DNA of 64,000 nucleotides. Source: JBDIAG01 sp963835085. GTDB taxonomy: Bacteria; Actinomycetota; Actinomycetes; Actinomycetales; CAWJMD01. Each line of letters opens with the position of its first letter. Within the stretch, counting starts at the first letter, position 1. Positions 1 to 7,486 of this stretch are shown here, piece after piece. The position numbers and the translations under genes were made by a program. A model generated the notes under the pieces. It had not been told where the DNA came from and did no database searches. It saw nothing but the letters and a program-made list of their open reading frames with translations. The stretch lies in contig CAWIED010000002.1 of the NCBI GenBank assembly GCA_963835085.1, positions 62,001 through 126,000 on the forward strand. The letters are read 5' to 3'.

Positions 1-254
1 CGATGGGCGTCGTCAGGGCGGCCTCCGACCGCGGGCTTTGCGTGCCTGACGACGTGAGCGTCACGGGATTCGACGGGGTTCCGCTGCCTTGGTGGCAGGG
101 GGCGTTGACGACCGTGGTGCAGCCGGGCGTCGACAAGGGCGCCCTGGCCGGACGGCTGGTGCGCGCTGCCCTGGACGGCGAGCCGACCAAGTCGGTCGTT
201 CTGCCGACGACCTTCCGGGTCGGCACCTCTTCAAGCAGACCACGCGGCGAGTAG
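1..254 (+). CDS. LacI-family transcriptional regulator, C-terminal end (partial)
   Basis: The gene enters from the left edge, so only about the last 83 residues are seen. The segment VPDDVSVTGFDGVPLPWW, followed by a TTV-QP stretch, a KG-x-LAGRLVRAAL helix and a closing LPTTFRVGTSSSRP, is the usual end of the periplasmic-binding-protein-like effector domain of LacI/GalR repressors. The DNA-binding head and ligand specificity lie outside the window, so the target cannot be named. The ATG at base 3 is internal and is not the true start. Confidence 0.85.
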   Translation, partial: MGVVRAASDRGLCVPDDVSVTGFDGVPLPWWQGALTTVVQPGVDKGALAGRLVRAALDGEPTKSVVLPTTFRVGTSSSRPRGE

Positions 255-281
255 GCCGCCGAGCCGGGCTGAACGGCATGG

Positions 282-369
282 GTCGTCGAACTGTGACGTT
301 GTTAGCTGGGGTGTCACCAAGGTGGCGACGAATGGGCGAAGAACGTGACAGTTGGAGGCGCGATCGGGT
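282..369. repeat. Dispersed palindromic repeat, copy A
   Basis: This intergenic stretch closely resembles 43086-43172. The shared core is GGGGTGTCACCA, then TGG-x-GACG, then GGCGAAGAA, GTGAC and GCGC-x-ATCG. The centre is an imperfect palindrome (GTCACCA, 3 bases, TGGCGAC). It lies between the LacI-family tail and the convergent 221-residue gene. It is not explained by either gene. Confidence 0.6.
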
Positions 370-380
370 TGGCTGGCGCT

Positions 381-1046
381 CTACTTGCGGCCCTCCGCGA
401 CCTGACAGATGCGCTTCGGCGTGAGGCCAGTCAAGGTGGCCAAGCACGTGGCATCGTGGCCAAGCAGCAACCCCTCTCTGATCACTTCGCGCCAGCCGAG
501 GTCGGCTTGTTCGGCTTTGGCCTGAGCCGACTTGCGAGCCTGAGACACGAACCGAATCACGCGCGGCCAGTTGAATGGCAATACGGAAGACGGGAGCTCC
601 GGATCCCTGTCTTCGTCGAGGTTCGTGATCCACCAACCGTTCTGCTCCAAGGTGGTGGACTGGTCTACTTCCAAGGGGTACTCAGCGACGAGCACTCCGT
701 CCGCCGACTCGACCACCAGGCTCGCCCGGGAACGTCGAGCGAGAAATCTGGGGGCGGCTCTGTGGATCGGGAAGTAGTTCGCGCCCCGTGGCCCGTCCGA
801 ACGTTCCCAACCGGATTCACGAAGCCTGTCCATCGTGTGCCGCTGCAATTTCACCTGCCGCTGGATCGCCTCGTGCTCAGCGAGGTCGGTCCCGCCTCCC
901 CATGACAACACGGCCCGCTCGCCCAGCTCGTCCCAGGGAGCCTCCGGATCCACGTCGCCCGGCACCACCATGCCCTCCCACCTCCGAACCCCGTCGATCT
1001 CCTTTTCGCGAATGACCGCCCAATGCGACCCGTCTTGAGAACTCAT
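381..1046 (-). CDS. Hypothetical protein with C-terminal HTH-like segment (221 aa)
   Basis: I do not recognise this protein. It is soluble, with no signal peptide or membrane segment. It is rich in Trp, Arg and acidic residues in the first 90 residues. The last 35 residues (AxLTGLTPKRICQV) look like a helix-turn-helix of the kind in which a recognition helix follows a TGLTPxRI turn. ATG at 1046 is the first available start, but no clear Shine-Dalgarno sequence precedes it. It is convergent with the LacI-family gene and stands alone. A DNA-binding or antitoxin-like role is only a guess. Confidence 0.6.
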   Translation of the reverse strand: MSSQDGSHWAVIREKEIDGVRRWEGMVVPGDVDPEAPWDELGERAVLSWGGGTDLAEHEAIQRQVKLQRHTMDRLRESGWERSDGPRGANYFPIHRAAPRFLARRSRASLVVESADGVLVAEYPLEVDQSTTLEQNGWWITNLDEDRDPELPSSVLPFNWPRVIRFVSQARKSAQAKAEQADLGWREVIREGLLLGHDATCLATLTGLTPKRICQVAEGRK

Positions 1047-1127
1047 GAAGGCAGAGTAAACCGTGCTGGAATATCTGTCGGATTACATCCGGGACCGGTA
1101 TGAATACAGGTCACATTCGCAAATTGG

Positions 1128-1667
1128 TTAGCGGTGATAGCGACGGTAGCGACGCAGATTTTCAGCGATGTCTGCGCTGTGATGCTCCACCTCGTGCACG
1201 GCCTGAGCGGCCACCCACAGCAGCGTGCGGCTCGCCTCGCGAGGCCAGGGGTAGACCAGCCTCCGGCGCAACTCGAACGGCTCGAATCCTGCATAGCTGC
1301 GGTTGAAGAGTGAGGCGGCCACCTGAAGGTCGCAATCCAGCTCGCCGGCAGGGTCGTCCGCGTAGAAATGCTGCACCCGCACTTCGGAGAACATCGACGG
1401 CGGCTGCGGATTGTCGAGAACCAGACCGACGATCATCCGATCGCGCAGATTGAGTAGAACGTCGCGTACGTGACCCGCATATTCCAGACTCGTCCAACGC
1501 TGATCGTGCTCGCGCCAGGTGAGGCCCGGCAGGCTGAGCGTGGCGCGGATGTCGTGCACGCCCGCATCGATCCGCCGGAGGACGTCGGTCTCCGGCACCG
1601 CCTCCCAGACGAAACCGCACACCGGGCAGCTCTCGACGACGCTCAGCCTTCGTGGTGTGGTCGACAT
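1128..1667 (-). CDS. DinB-like four-helix protein with N-terminal Cys pair (179 aa)
   Basis: The C-terminal part carries VHEVEHHSADIAENL, resembling the metal-binding helix of the DinB/YfiT-like superfamily, whose members often act as thiol-dependent transferases or are uncharacterised. The N-terminus has a CPVCGF pair, a possible small zinc site, followed by a helix (DAGVHDIRATLSLPGLTWREHD). The start at 1667 is chosen because AAGGAGG lies 6 bases upstream; longer readings in this frame only run antisense through the FHA gene. It is transcribed away from the fhaA operon across a shared 340-bp upstream region. The substrate is unknown. Confidence 0.75.
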   Translation of the reverse strand: MSTTPRRLSVVESCPVCGFVWEAVPETDVLRRIDAGVHDIRATLSLPGLTWREHDQRWTSLEYAGHVRDVLLNLRDRMIVGLVLDNPQPPSMFSEVRVQHFYADDPAGELDCDLQVAASLFNRSYAGFEPFELRRRLVYPWPREASRTLLWVAAQAVHEVEHHSADIAENLRRYRRYHR

Positions 1668-2006
1668 CTGGCGCCTCCTTCGCCAGCCAGGAGGGACTAC
1701 CCCTGGCCGTTGAGACCACACCTTGCCAGGGAGGTCGGACATCGCCTGGTTATGCACAGGACACCCGGACAGGGGACGTGAGGTTGTACACAGAAAGAGA
1801 CGGTTATCCACAGACAATCTGTGGATACTCTCGGCAGCCTGTGGTCGGTGCCACGCTGACGAAACGTCATAGGTCACGCCCCGGTGACGATCTGCACACA
1901 ACCGGCACGGCGAGACGCAGGGTCGGTTGGATGGGCGCGTTAGAGTCGTGTCTCGGCCTTGCCCCGCGGCCTGGTACACAGAATTGGTACGCGAAGAGGA
2001 GGTGTG
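1668..2006. promoter_or_regulatory. Divergent intergenic region with DnaA-box cluster (1750-1828)
   Basis: This 339-bp gap separates the minus-strand DinB-like gene from fhaA. It contains a perfect DnaA box TTATCCACA at 1804-1812. An oppositely oriented near-perfect box TGTGGATAC sits at 1820-1828. Weaker matches are TTATGCACA at 1750-1758 and TTGTACACA at 1784-1792. Promoters for both flanking genes must lie here, but I cannot place them firmly. The boxes suggest DnaA binding outside oriC. Confidence 0.6.
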
Positions 2007-2714
2007 ATGGGCGCTCTCGATAGATTCGAGCGACGCGTCGAACGCGCCGTGTCGGGAGCCTTCGCCAAGGCCTTCCGCAGCGAGGTCAAACCGGTTGAAC
2101 TGGCCAGCGCCTTGCGCAAGGAGGCCGACACGTCGGCCGCCGTGGTGGGCCGTGGCCGCACACTGGTGCCCAATGCCTATCTCATCACCCTGGGCGACGC
2201 CGACTACGACCGCTTTGCCACCTGGCAAGACTCGCTCGTCTCCGAGCTCGAAGACGCGGTCACCCAACACGCGCGCTCGCAGCGTTACGCGTTCGTGGGG
2301 CCCGTGAGCGTGCAGATCGAGCACGACGACGAACTGCAGACCGGCGTGTTCCGCATTCGCGGCGCCCGGGTCAAGGGATCCGTCGCGCCTGCCACGGCGG
2401 CGGTGGCCACGGTGAGCCACCCGGTGCTCGACATCGACGGGCGCCGCTACCAGCTGAACAACAAGCGCACGGTGCTCGGCCGCGGCACCGACTGCGACAT
2501 CGTGCTCGACGACCCGGGGGTCTCGCGTCATCACGCCGAGGTCACCCTCGATGGAGGTGGGGCCAGCCTGCGCGACCTCGGCTCCACCAACGGCTCCTAC
2601 GTCGATGGCGAGCGCGCCACCGCTGCGCGTTTGAGCCACGGCAGCGTGATCACCGTGGGCCGCACGCGCATCCTCTTCTCCAATCACAACGCCGATGCGG
2701 AGAGCAACGAGTGA
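2007..2714 (+). CDS. fhaA: FhaA: DUF3662/FHA domain protein
   Basis: This is the 235-residue first gene of the envelope-signalling operon. Residues 1-115 match the DUF3662 domain found only at the head of actinobacterial FhaA proteins. Residues 150-225 are a forkhead-associated phosphothreonine-binding domain with GRG (158-160), SRHH (173-176) and STNG (193-196). In mycobacteria FhaA binds phosphorylated MurJ pseudokinase and RodA-pathway partners. The linker is short compared with the mycobacterial form. ATG at 2007 follows a GAGGAGG ribosome site. Its stop overlaps the next start (GTGA), indicating translational coupling. Confidence 0.93.
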   Translation: MGALDRFERRVERAVSGAFAKAFRSEVKPVELASALRKEADTSAAVVGRGRTLVPNAYLITLGDADYDRFATWQDSLVSELEDAVTQHARSQRYAFVGPVSVQIEHDDELQTGVFRIRGARVKGSVAPATAAVATVSHPVLDIDGRRYQLNNKRTVLGRGTDCDIVLDDPGVSRHHAEVTLDGGGASLRDLGSTNGSYVDGERATAARLSHGSVITVGRTRILFSNHNADAESNE

Positions 2715-3214
2715 GCCAACTGACTCTTCTCGTCCTGCAGCTCGGGTTTCTTGCCCTGCTGTGGGTCATGGTGTTGACCCTCGTGGGGGTGCTGCGTCGC
2801 GACCTCTACGGCACCCGCGTGGTCACCCGCAAGCCCCGCCGTCGAGAGCGGCACGCCGCGCCCAGCACGCCGCCCCGCGGTCGTCCAGCCACCCCCGCCG
2901 CGGCTGCGCCCAAGGCGGCCGAGGGGCCGGGACGGCTGGTGATCACCGCGGGCTCGCTCGTGGGCACCACCCTCAGCCTGGGCCAGGCGCCGGTGCTCAT
3001 CGGCCGAGCGCCCGAGTGCACGCTCGTGCTCACCGACGACTTCGCTTCGGGTCGGCACGCCCGGCTGGCCCCCGGCCCCAACGGCTGGACGGTCGAAGAC
3101 CTCGGCTCCACCAACGGCACCACGCTCAACGGGGCACCGCTCGGTGGGCCGACCCCGGTCACGGCAGGAGCGGTGCTGAAGATCGGACGGACTGTCATCG
3201 AGCTGCGGAGGTAG
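2711..3214 (+). CDS. fhaB: FhaB/FipA: membrane-anchored FHA protein
   Basis: This is a 167-residue protein. A single transmembrane helix spans residues 5-28. A basic, Ala/Pro-rich linker follows, and then a C-terminal FHA domain with GRAPEC (98-103), SGRHAR (113-118) and STNG (133-136). FHA domains bind phosphothreonine. In mycobacteria this protein (FipA) is a PknA/PknB substrate that links FtsZ and FtsQ. GTG at 2711 overlaps the fhaA stop. The next gene starts 2 bases after its stop. Confidence 0.92.
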   Translation: MSQLTLLVLQLGFLALLWVMVLTLVGVLRRDLYGTRVVTRKPRRRERHAAPSTPPRGRPATPAAAAPKAAEGPGRLVITAGSLVGTTLSLGQAPVLIGRAPECTLVLTDDFASGRHARLAPGPNGWTVEDLGSTNGTTLNGAPLGGPTPVTAGAVLKIGRTVIELRR

Positions 3215-3216
3215 AC

Positions 3217-4608
3217 GTGGTCGCGCTGCGCTACGCGGCCCGCTCCGACATCGGGCTGGGCAGGAGGAACAACCAAGACTCCGGTTACGCCGGCACGAAC
3301 CTGCTCGTCGTGGCCGACGGCATGGGCGGACATGCCGGCGGCGATGTCGCATCGTCGCTGGCCGTGAGCCAGCTGGCCGTGCTCGACAACGACGCACCCG
3401 GCGCCGACGCCTTGCAGGAACTCGAGCAGGCGATCCACCACGCCGCCGAGACCATCCGCGAGCGCGCTCTCGACGAGCCCAACCTGGCCGGCATGGGCAC
3501 CACGGTCACCGCGATCCTGAGACACGGTAACCGGCTGGCACTGGCCCACATCGGCGATTCGCGCGCTTACCTGCTGCGTGACGGCGAGTTCACACAAGTG
3601 ACCGTCGACCACACCTTCGTCCAGAAGCTCGTCGATGACGGCAAGATCTCGGCCGAAGAGGCCACCCAGCATCCGCAGCGCAATGTGGTGATGCGCGTCA
3701 TCGGCGACGTCGATGCCCCAGAGGCCGTTGATACCTCGGTGCGCGAGGCCGCCCCCGGTGATCGCTGGCTGCTCTGCTCCGACGGCCTGTCGGGCCCGGT
3801 GAGCCAGGAGACCATGGCCGAGACACTGGCCGAGATCGCCGATCCAGCCGCCTGTGCCGACAAGCTCGTCGACCTGGCCCTGCGGGCCGGCGGCTCCGAC
3901 AACATCACTTGCATCGTGGCCGATGTGGTGCGCGAGAACCAGGCAGAGGCTTCCACCTCTCCGCAGGTGGTGGGCGCTGCGGCCACCAGCCGACTTCAGC
4001 CCACCAAGGCGCCCGGCGACAGTGCGGCGGCAAAGGCGGCAGCCCTCACCAGACCCATTCCCACCGGCGACGATGATGAGTACGCCGAGGTCGAGGAGAC
4101 CGGGCACGGCAGCCCTCTGCGCGCCATTGTGAGCACGATCGTGGTGGCCGTCATCATCCTCGCCGGGCTCTACGGCGCCTGGGTGTGGAGTCAGCGGCAG
4201 TTCTTCGTGGGTGTCTCCGACGGCAAGGTCGCGATCTACTCGGGGTTGTCGTCCGACATCGGGCCGTTGAAGATGTCGAGCCTGTACGAACGCAAGGACA
4301 ACCTGCCGGTCGATACCCTCGACACGAGCAGCCAGGAGAAGGTGCGCGCGGGCATCGGTGCCGACGACCTGGCCGACGCCCGCCGGATCGTCGCGAACCT
4401 GTACGGCCAGTCGAGCGTCTGTACTCCCACGGTCATGGTCGTCCCCAGCGGGTCGACGGTGCCCAGCACGCTCGGCACCCAAAGATCCCCGACGCCGTCG
4501 TCGCCCACCCCCACGACAGGGAGCACGCCTGTGCCAACGGTGTCGGGCTCGCCCGGACCGTCCCAGACGGTCACCCTGCCCGTGCCGAGCGAATGTGGGG
4601 CCGCCTGA
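3217..4608 (+). CDS. pstP: PstP: PP2C-family Ser/Thr protein phosphatase
   Basis: This 463-residue membrane phosphatase would reverse PknA/PknB phosphorylation. The cytoplasmic PPM domain (about 1-235) shows NNQD (D21), DGMGGH (from D34), GMGTTVT, IGDSRAYL, LCSDGL and SDNIT, which carry the metal-binding aspartates. A linker leads to one transmembrane helix at about 303-325 and an extracellular tail ending in Ser/Thr/Pro. The GTG start at 3217 fits the usual VALRYAARSD beginning; upstream in-frame sequence belongs to fhaB in another frame. The stop and the rodA start share one base (TGATG). Confidence 0.95.
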   Translation: MVALRYAARSDIGLGRRNNQDSGYAGTNLLVVADGMGGHAGGDVASSLAVSQLAVLDNDAPGADALQELEQAIHHAAETIRERALDEPNLAGMGTTVTAILRHGNRLALAHIGDSRAYLLRDGEFTQVTVDHTFVQKLVDDGKISAEEATQHPQRNVVMRVIGDVDAPEAVDTSVREAAPGDRWLLCSDGLSGPVSQETMAETLAEIADPAACADKLVDLALRAGGSDNITCIVADVVRENQAEASTSPQVVGAAATSRLQPTKAPGDSAAAKAAALTRPIPTGDDDEYAEVEETGHGSPLRAIVSTIVVAVIILAGLYGAWVWSQRQFFVGVSDGKVAIYSGLSSDIGPLKMSSLYERKDNLPVDTLDTSSQEKVRAGIGADDLADARRIVANLYGQSSVCTPTVMVVPSGSTVPSTLGTQRSPTPSSPTPTTGSTPVPTVSGSPGPSQTVTLPVPSECGAA

Positions 4609-6035
4609 TGGCCACAGTTACCGAGCACACTCCCAAGACGCGGCGCAATGTCGAACTTGTTCTGCTGGTGCTCGCCGTCGCGATCTCCATGGGTGCCTAC
4701 GGCCTGGTCGGCACCGGCGTGAACGACGCCTGGCCGGTGGGGTTGTGGGTATATGGGGCTGGTGTGGCCGTCTTGTCGCTAGCGCTGCACATGGTTATCC
4801 GGCTCAAGGCCTCCTTCGCCGATCCGACCCTGTTGCCCGTGGCGGTGACGCTGAACGGCATCGGACTGGCGATGATCCACCGCATCGACCTCGCCCGGAT
4901 GGCCACCCATCCCAACGTGTCGCTGCTGGCACCGCGACAGCTGTTGTGGGCCGGTCTGGGCGTGGTGGCTGCGATCGTCGTGGTGTGGCTGTTGAAAGAC
5001 CACCGGCTGTTGCGCCGCTACACGTTCACGTTCATGGTGGCCGGTCTCGTGCTGCTGGCGCTGCCGATGCTGCCCGTCCTGGGCAAGACCATCAACGGCG
5101 CCCGCATCTGGATCGGCCTGGGTCCGCTGTCGTTCCAGCCCGGCGAGCTGGCGAAGATCGTGCTGGCCATCTTCTTCGCCGGCTATCTCGTGAACCAGCG
5201 CGACAACCTGTCGCTGGCCGGGCCTACGTTTCTGCGGCTGAAGCTGCCGCGCGCTCGCGATCTCGGGCCGATCCTCATCGCCTGGGGCGTCAGCGTGGGG
5301 GTGCTGGTGCTCGAGAGCGACCTCGGCACGTCGCTGCTGTTCTTCGGGCTGTTCGTGGCCATGCTCTACCTCGCCACCGAGCGCACCAGTTGGATCGTGA
5401 TCGGCCTCGGACTGTTCGCGGCGGGAGCCGTGCTCGCCTGGTCGTTGTTCCAGCACGTTCAAGACCGCGTCACCGTCTGGTTGCACGCCTTCGACCCGAC
5501 CATCTACAACCGCTCGATCGGCGGCTCGTACCAGGTGGTTCAGGGTCTGTTCGGCATGGCGTATGGCGGCCTGATCGGTCAGGGTCTGGGTCGGGGACGG
5601 CCCACGATCGTGCCGTACGCGGAGTCCGACTTCATCCTGGCCTCCCTGGGTGAGGAACTAGGACTGGCCGGGCTGTTCGCCATCTTCTGCCTCTACATGG
5701 TGTTGGTGCAGCGCGGCATGCGCACGGCGATCGGCGTGCGTGACGGGTTCGGCAAGCTGCTCGCCGCAGGTCTGGCCTTCGCCATCGCCATGCAGGTGTT
5801 CGTGGTGGCCGGCGGCGTCACCCGGGTCATTCCGTTGACCGGTCTGACCATGCCGTTCCTGGCCTATGGGGGTTCGTCGCTGCTATCCAACTGGATTCTC
5901 GTGGCCCTGCTCTTGCGGATTTCGGACGCGGCCCGGCGGCCGGCGCCCCCGGTGATCACCGAAGACGCCAACGCCACCCAGGTGGTCTCGCTCGGACAGC
6001 TTCGCGATCTCGGCTCACAGGAGGAGACGGCATGA
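4608..6035 (+). CDS. rodA: RodA: SEDS-family peptidoglycan glycosyltransferase
   Basis: This is a 475-residue polytopic SEDS (FtsW/RodA/SpoVE) protein that polymerises lipid II into glycan strands, working with the class B PBP encoded next. Family markers are NGARIWIGLGPLSFQPGELAK, with the conserved Pro-Gly-Glu, the large extracytoplasmic loop with SIGGSYQVVQ, and GLTMPFLAYGGSS near the end. About ten to twelve hydrophobic helices are visible. ATG at 4608 shares a base with the pstP stop. The position before pbpA argues for RodA rather than FtsW. Confidence 0.95.
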   Translation: MATVTEHTPKTRRNVELVLLVLAVAISMGAYGLVGTGVNDAWPVGLWVYGAGVAVLSLALHMVIRLKASFADPTLLPVAVTLNGIGLAMIHRIDLARMATHPNVSLLAPRQLLWAGLGVVAAIVVVWLLKDHRLLRRYTFTFMVAGLVLLALPMLPVLGKTINGARIWIGLGPLSFQPGELAKIVLAIFFAGYLVNQRDNLSLAGPTFLRLKLPRARDLGPILIAWGVSVGVLVLESDLGTSLLFFGLFVAMLYLATERTSWIVIGLGLFAAGAVLAWSLFQHVQDRVTVWLHAFDPTIYNRSIGGSYQVVQGLFGMAYGGLIGQGLGRGRPTIVPYAESDFILASLGEELGLAGLFAIFCLYMVLVQRGMRTAIGVRDGFGKLLAAGLAFAIAMQVFVVAGGVTRVIPLTGLTMPFLAYGGSSLLSNWILVALLLRISDAARRPAPPVITEDANATQVVSLGQLRDLGSQEETA

Positions 6036-7486
6036 ACTCGCCCATCCGCCGGCTCGCGGTCGTCGCCTTCATCCTCTTCGCTGTTCTGCTGTGCTCCACG
6101 ACGTACATCCAGGCGTTCGCCGCCCCGAAGCTCGACGCCGACTCGCGCAACTCGCGCACGGTCATCGACGAGCTGTCGCGCGAGCGCGGTGACATCACGG
6201 CCGGACAGACCACGCTGGTGAGCTCGGTGCCGAGCAACGACGTGTTCAAGTTCCAGCGTCAGTACGCCGACCCGGAGGTTTACGCCCCCGTCACCGGGTA
6301 CTACTCGCTGGTGTACGGGGCCAGCGGTATCGAGGGGTCGGAATCGCAGTTGCTGGCCGGCACCTCCGACGAGCAGTTCTACCGTCGGCTCTCCGACATC
6401 GTCTCGGGCCGGCAGCGCTCCGGTGCTTCGGTTGCCCTGACGATCCTTCCCAAGGTTCAGCAGGTCGCGTGGAACGCCCTCGGCGATCAGATCGGTGCCG
6501 TTGTGGCGCTGGATCCCAAGACGGGCAACATCCTGGCGATGGTCTCCAAGCCCTCGTACGACCCGAACCTGTTGGCCTCGCACAATCGGGCCGATGTGGT
6601 GGCCAACTGGAACAAGCTCAACGCCGACCCCAAGAAGCCCATGGTCAACCGGGCCATCGCCGGCAACCTCTACCCACCGGGTTCCACGTTCAAGCTGGTG
6701 ACCTCGGCTGCAGCGCTGGAGTCGGGCACGTACAAGATCGACAGCCTGATTCCCTCGCCGCCGGTGCTGAGCCTGCCGCAGACCTCCAAGGGCCTGTCCA
6801 ACGACAATGGGGAGTCGTGTGGTTCGGGCAACCACGTGACGCTGCTCAATGCGCTGCGCATCTCGTGTAATACCGCCTACGGCTACCTGGGCATGCAGCT
6901 GGGTGGCACCGCGTTGAAGGCACAGGCCGACAAGTTCGGCTTCGACCAAGACCTGCGCATCCCGCTGAGGGTCACGCCGTCCACCATTCCTAGCAACCTC
7001 AACAAGCCACAGGAGGCGCAGACCGCCATCGGACAGTACGAGACCCGCGTGACCCCCCTGGAGATGGCCATGGTCAGCGCTGCCATCGCCAACAAGGGCG
7101 AGTTGATGCGTCCGAACCTGATCGCCAAAGTGACCGCCGACAACCTCGACGTGCTCGACCAGCCGAGCCCGTCGTCGCTGGGTCAGGCCGTCTCCCCCGA
7201 GACTGCAGCCGAGCTCACGACGATGATGGAGGCTGTTGTGCAGTCCGGTACCGGGACGAATGCGCAGATCAGCGGCGTCAAGGTGGCAGGTAAGACCGGT
7301 ACCGCACAGAACGCTGTAGGTGCCGCTCCGCACGCCTGGTTCACGGCGTTTGCTCCCGCGGACGACCCCAAGGTTGCCGTGGCAGTCGTGGTGGAGCACG
7401 GTGGCAAGGCGGCTGACGAGGCCAGCGGCGGACGCACGGCCGCCCCGATCGCCAAGGCGGTCATTCAGGCGGTGCTCGCCGGATGA
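6032..7486 (+). CDS. pbpA: PbpA: class B penicillin-binding protein
   Basis: This is a 484-residue transpeptidase anchored by an N-terminal helix (about 8-30). The active-site motifs are all present: STFK at 218-221 (nucleophile S218), SCN at 278-280 and KTG at 421-423. It would cross-link glycan made by RodA. The N-terminal domain lacks extended dimerisation insertions, as usual for actinobacterial PbpA. The start overlaps the rodA stop (ATGA) and its stop overlaps the pknA start, so the operon is translationally coupled. Confidence 0.95.
   Translation: MNSPIRRLAVVAFILFAVLLCSTTYIQAFAAPKLDADSRNSRTVIDELSRERGDITAGQTTLVSSVPSNDVFKFQRQYADPEVYAPVTGYYSLVYGASGIEGSESQLLAGTSDEQFYRRLSDIVSGRQRSGASVALTILPKVQQVAWNALGDQIGAVVALDPKTGNILAMVSKPSYDPNLLASHNRADVVANWNKLNADPKKPMVNRAIAGNLYPPGSTFKLVTSAAALESGTYKIDSLIPSPPVLSLPQTSKGLSNDNGESCGSGNHVTLLNALRISCNTAYGYLGMQLGGTALKAQADKFGFDQDLRIPLRVTPSTIPSNLNKPQEAQTAIGQYETRVTPLEMAMVSAAIANKGELMRPNLIAKVTADNLDVLDQPSPSSLGQAVSPETAAELTTMMEAVVQSGTGTNAQISGVKVAGKTGTAQNAVGAAPHAWFTAFAPADDPKVAVAVVVEHGGKAADEASGGRTAAPIAKAVIQAVLAG

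Noticed and set aside
1750..1828. DnaA-box cluster as a second origin
   Set aside because: No AT-rich unwinding region and no origin genes there; oriC is clearly at 36.5-37.2 kb.
1668..2687. N-terminal extension of the DinB-like frame to 519 codons
   Set aside because: It would run antisense through fhaA; the AAGGAGG site supports the start at 1667.
2806..4482. Minus-strand frame of 558 codons across fhaB and pstP
   Set aside because: Shadow of two conserved genes; composition is His/Gly/Val-rich noise.
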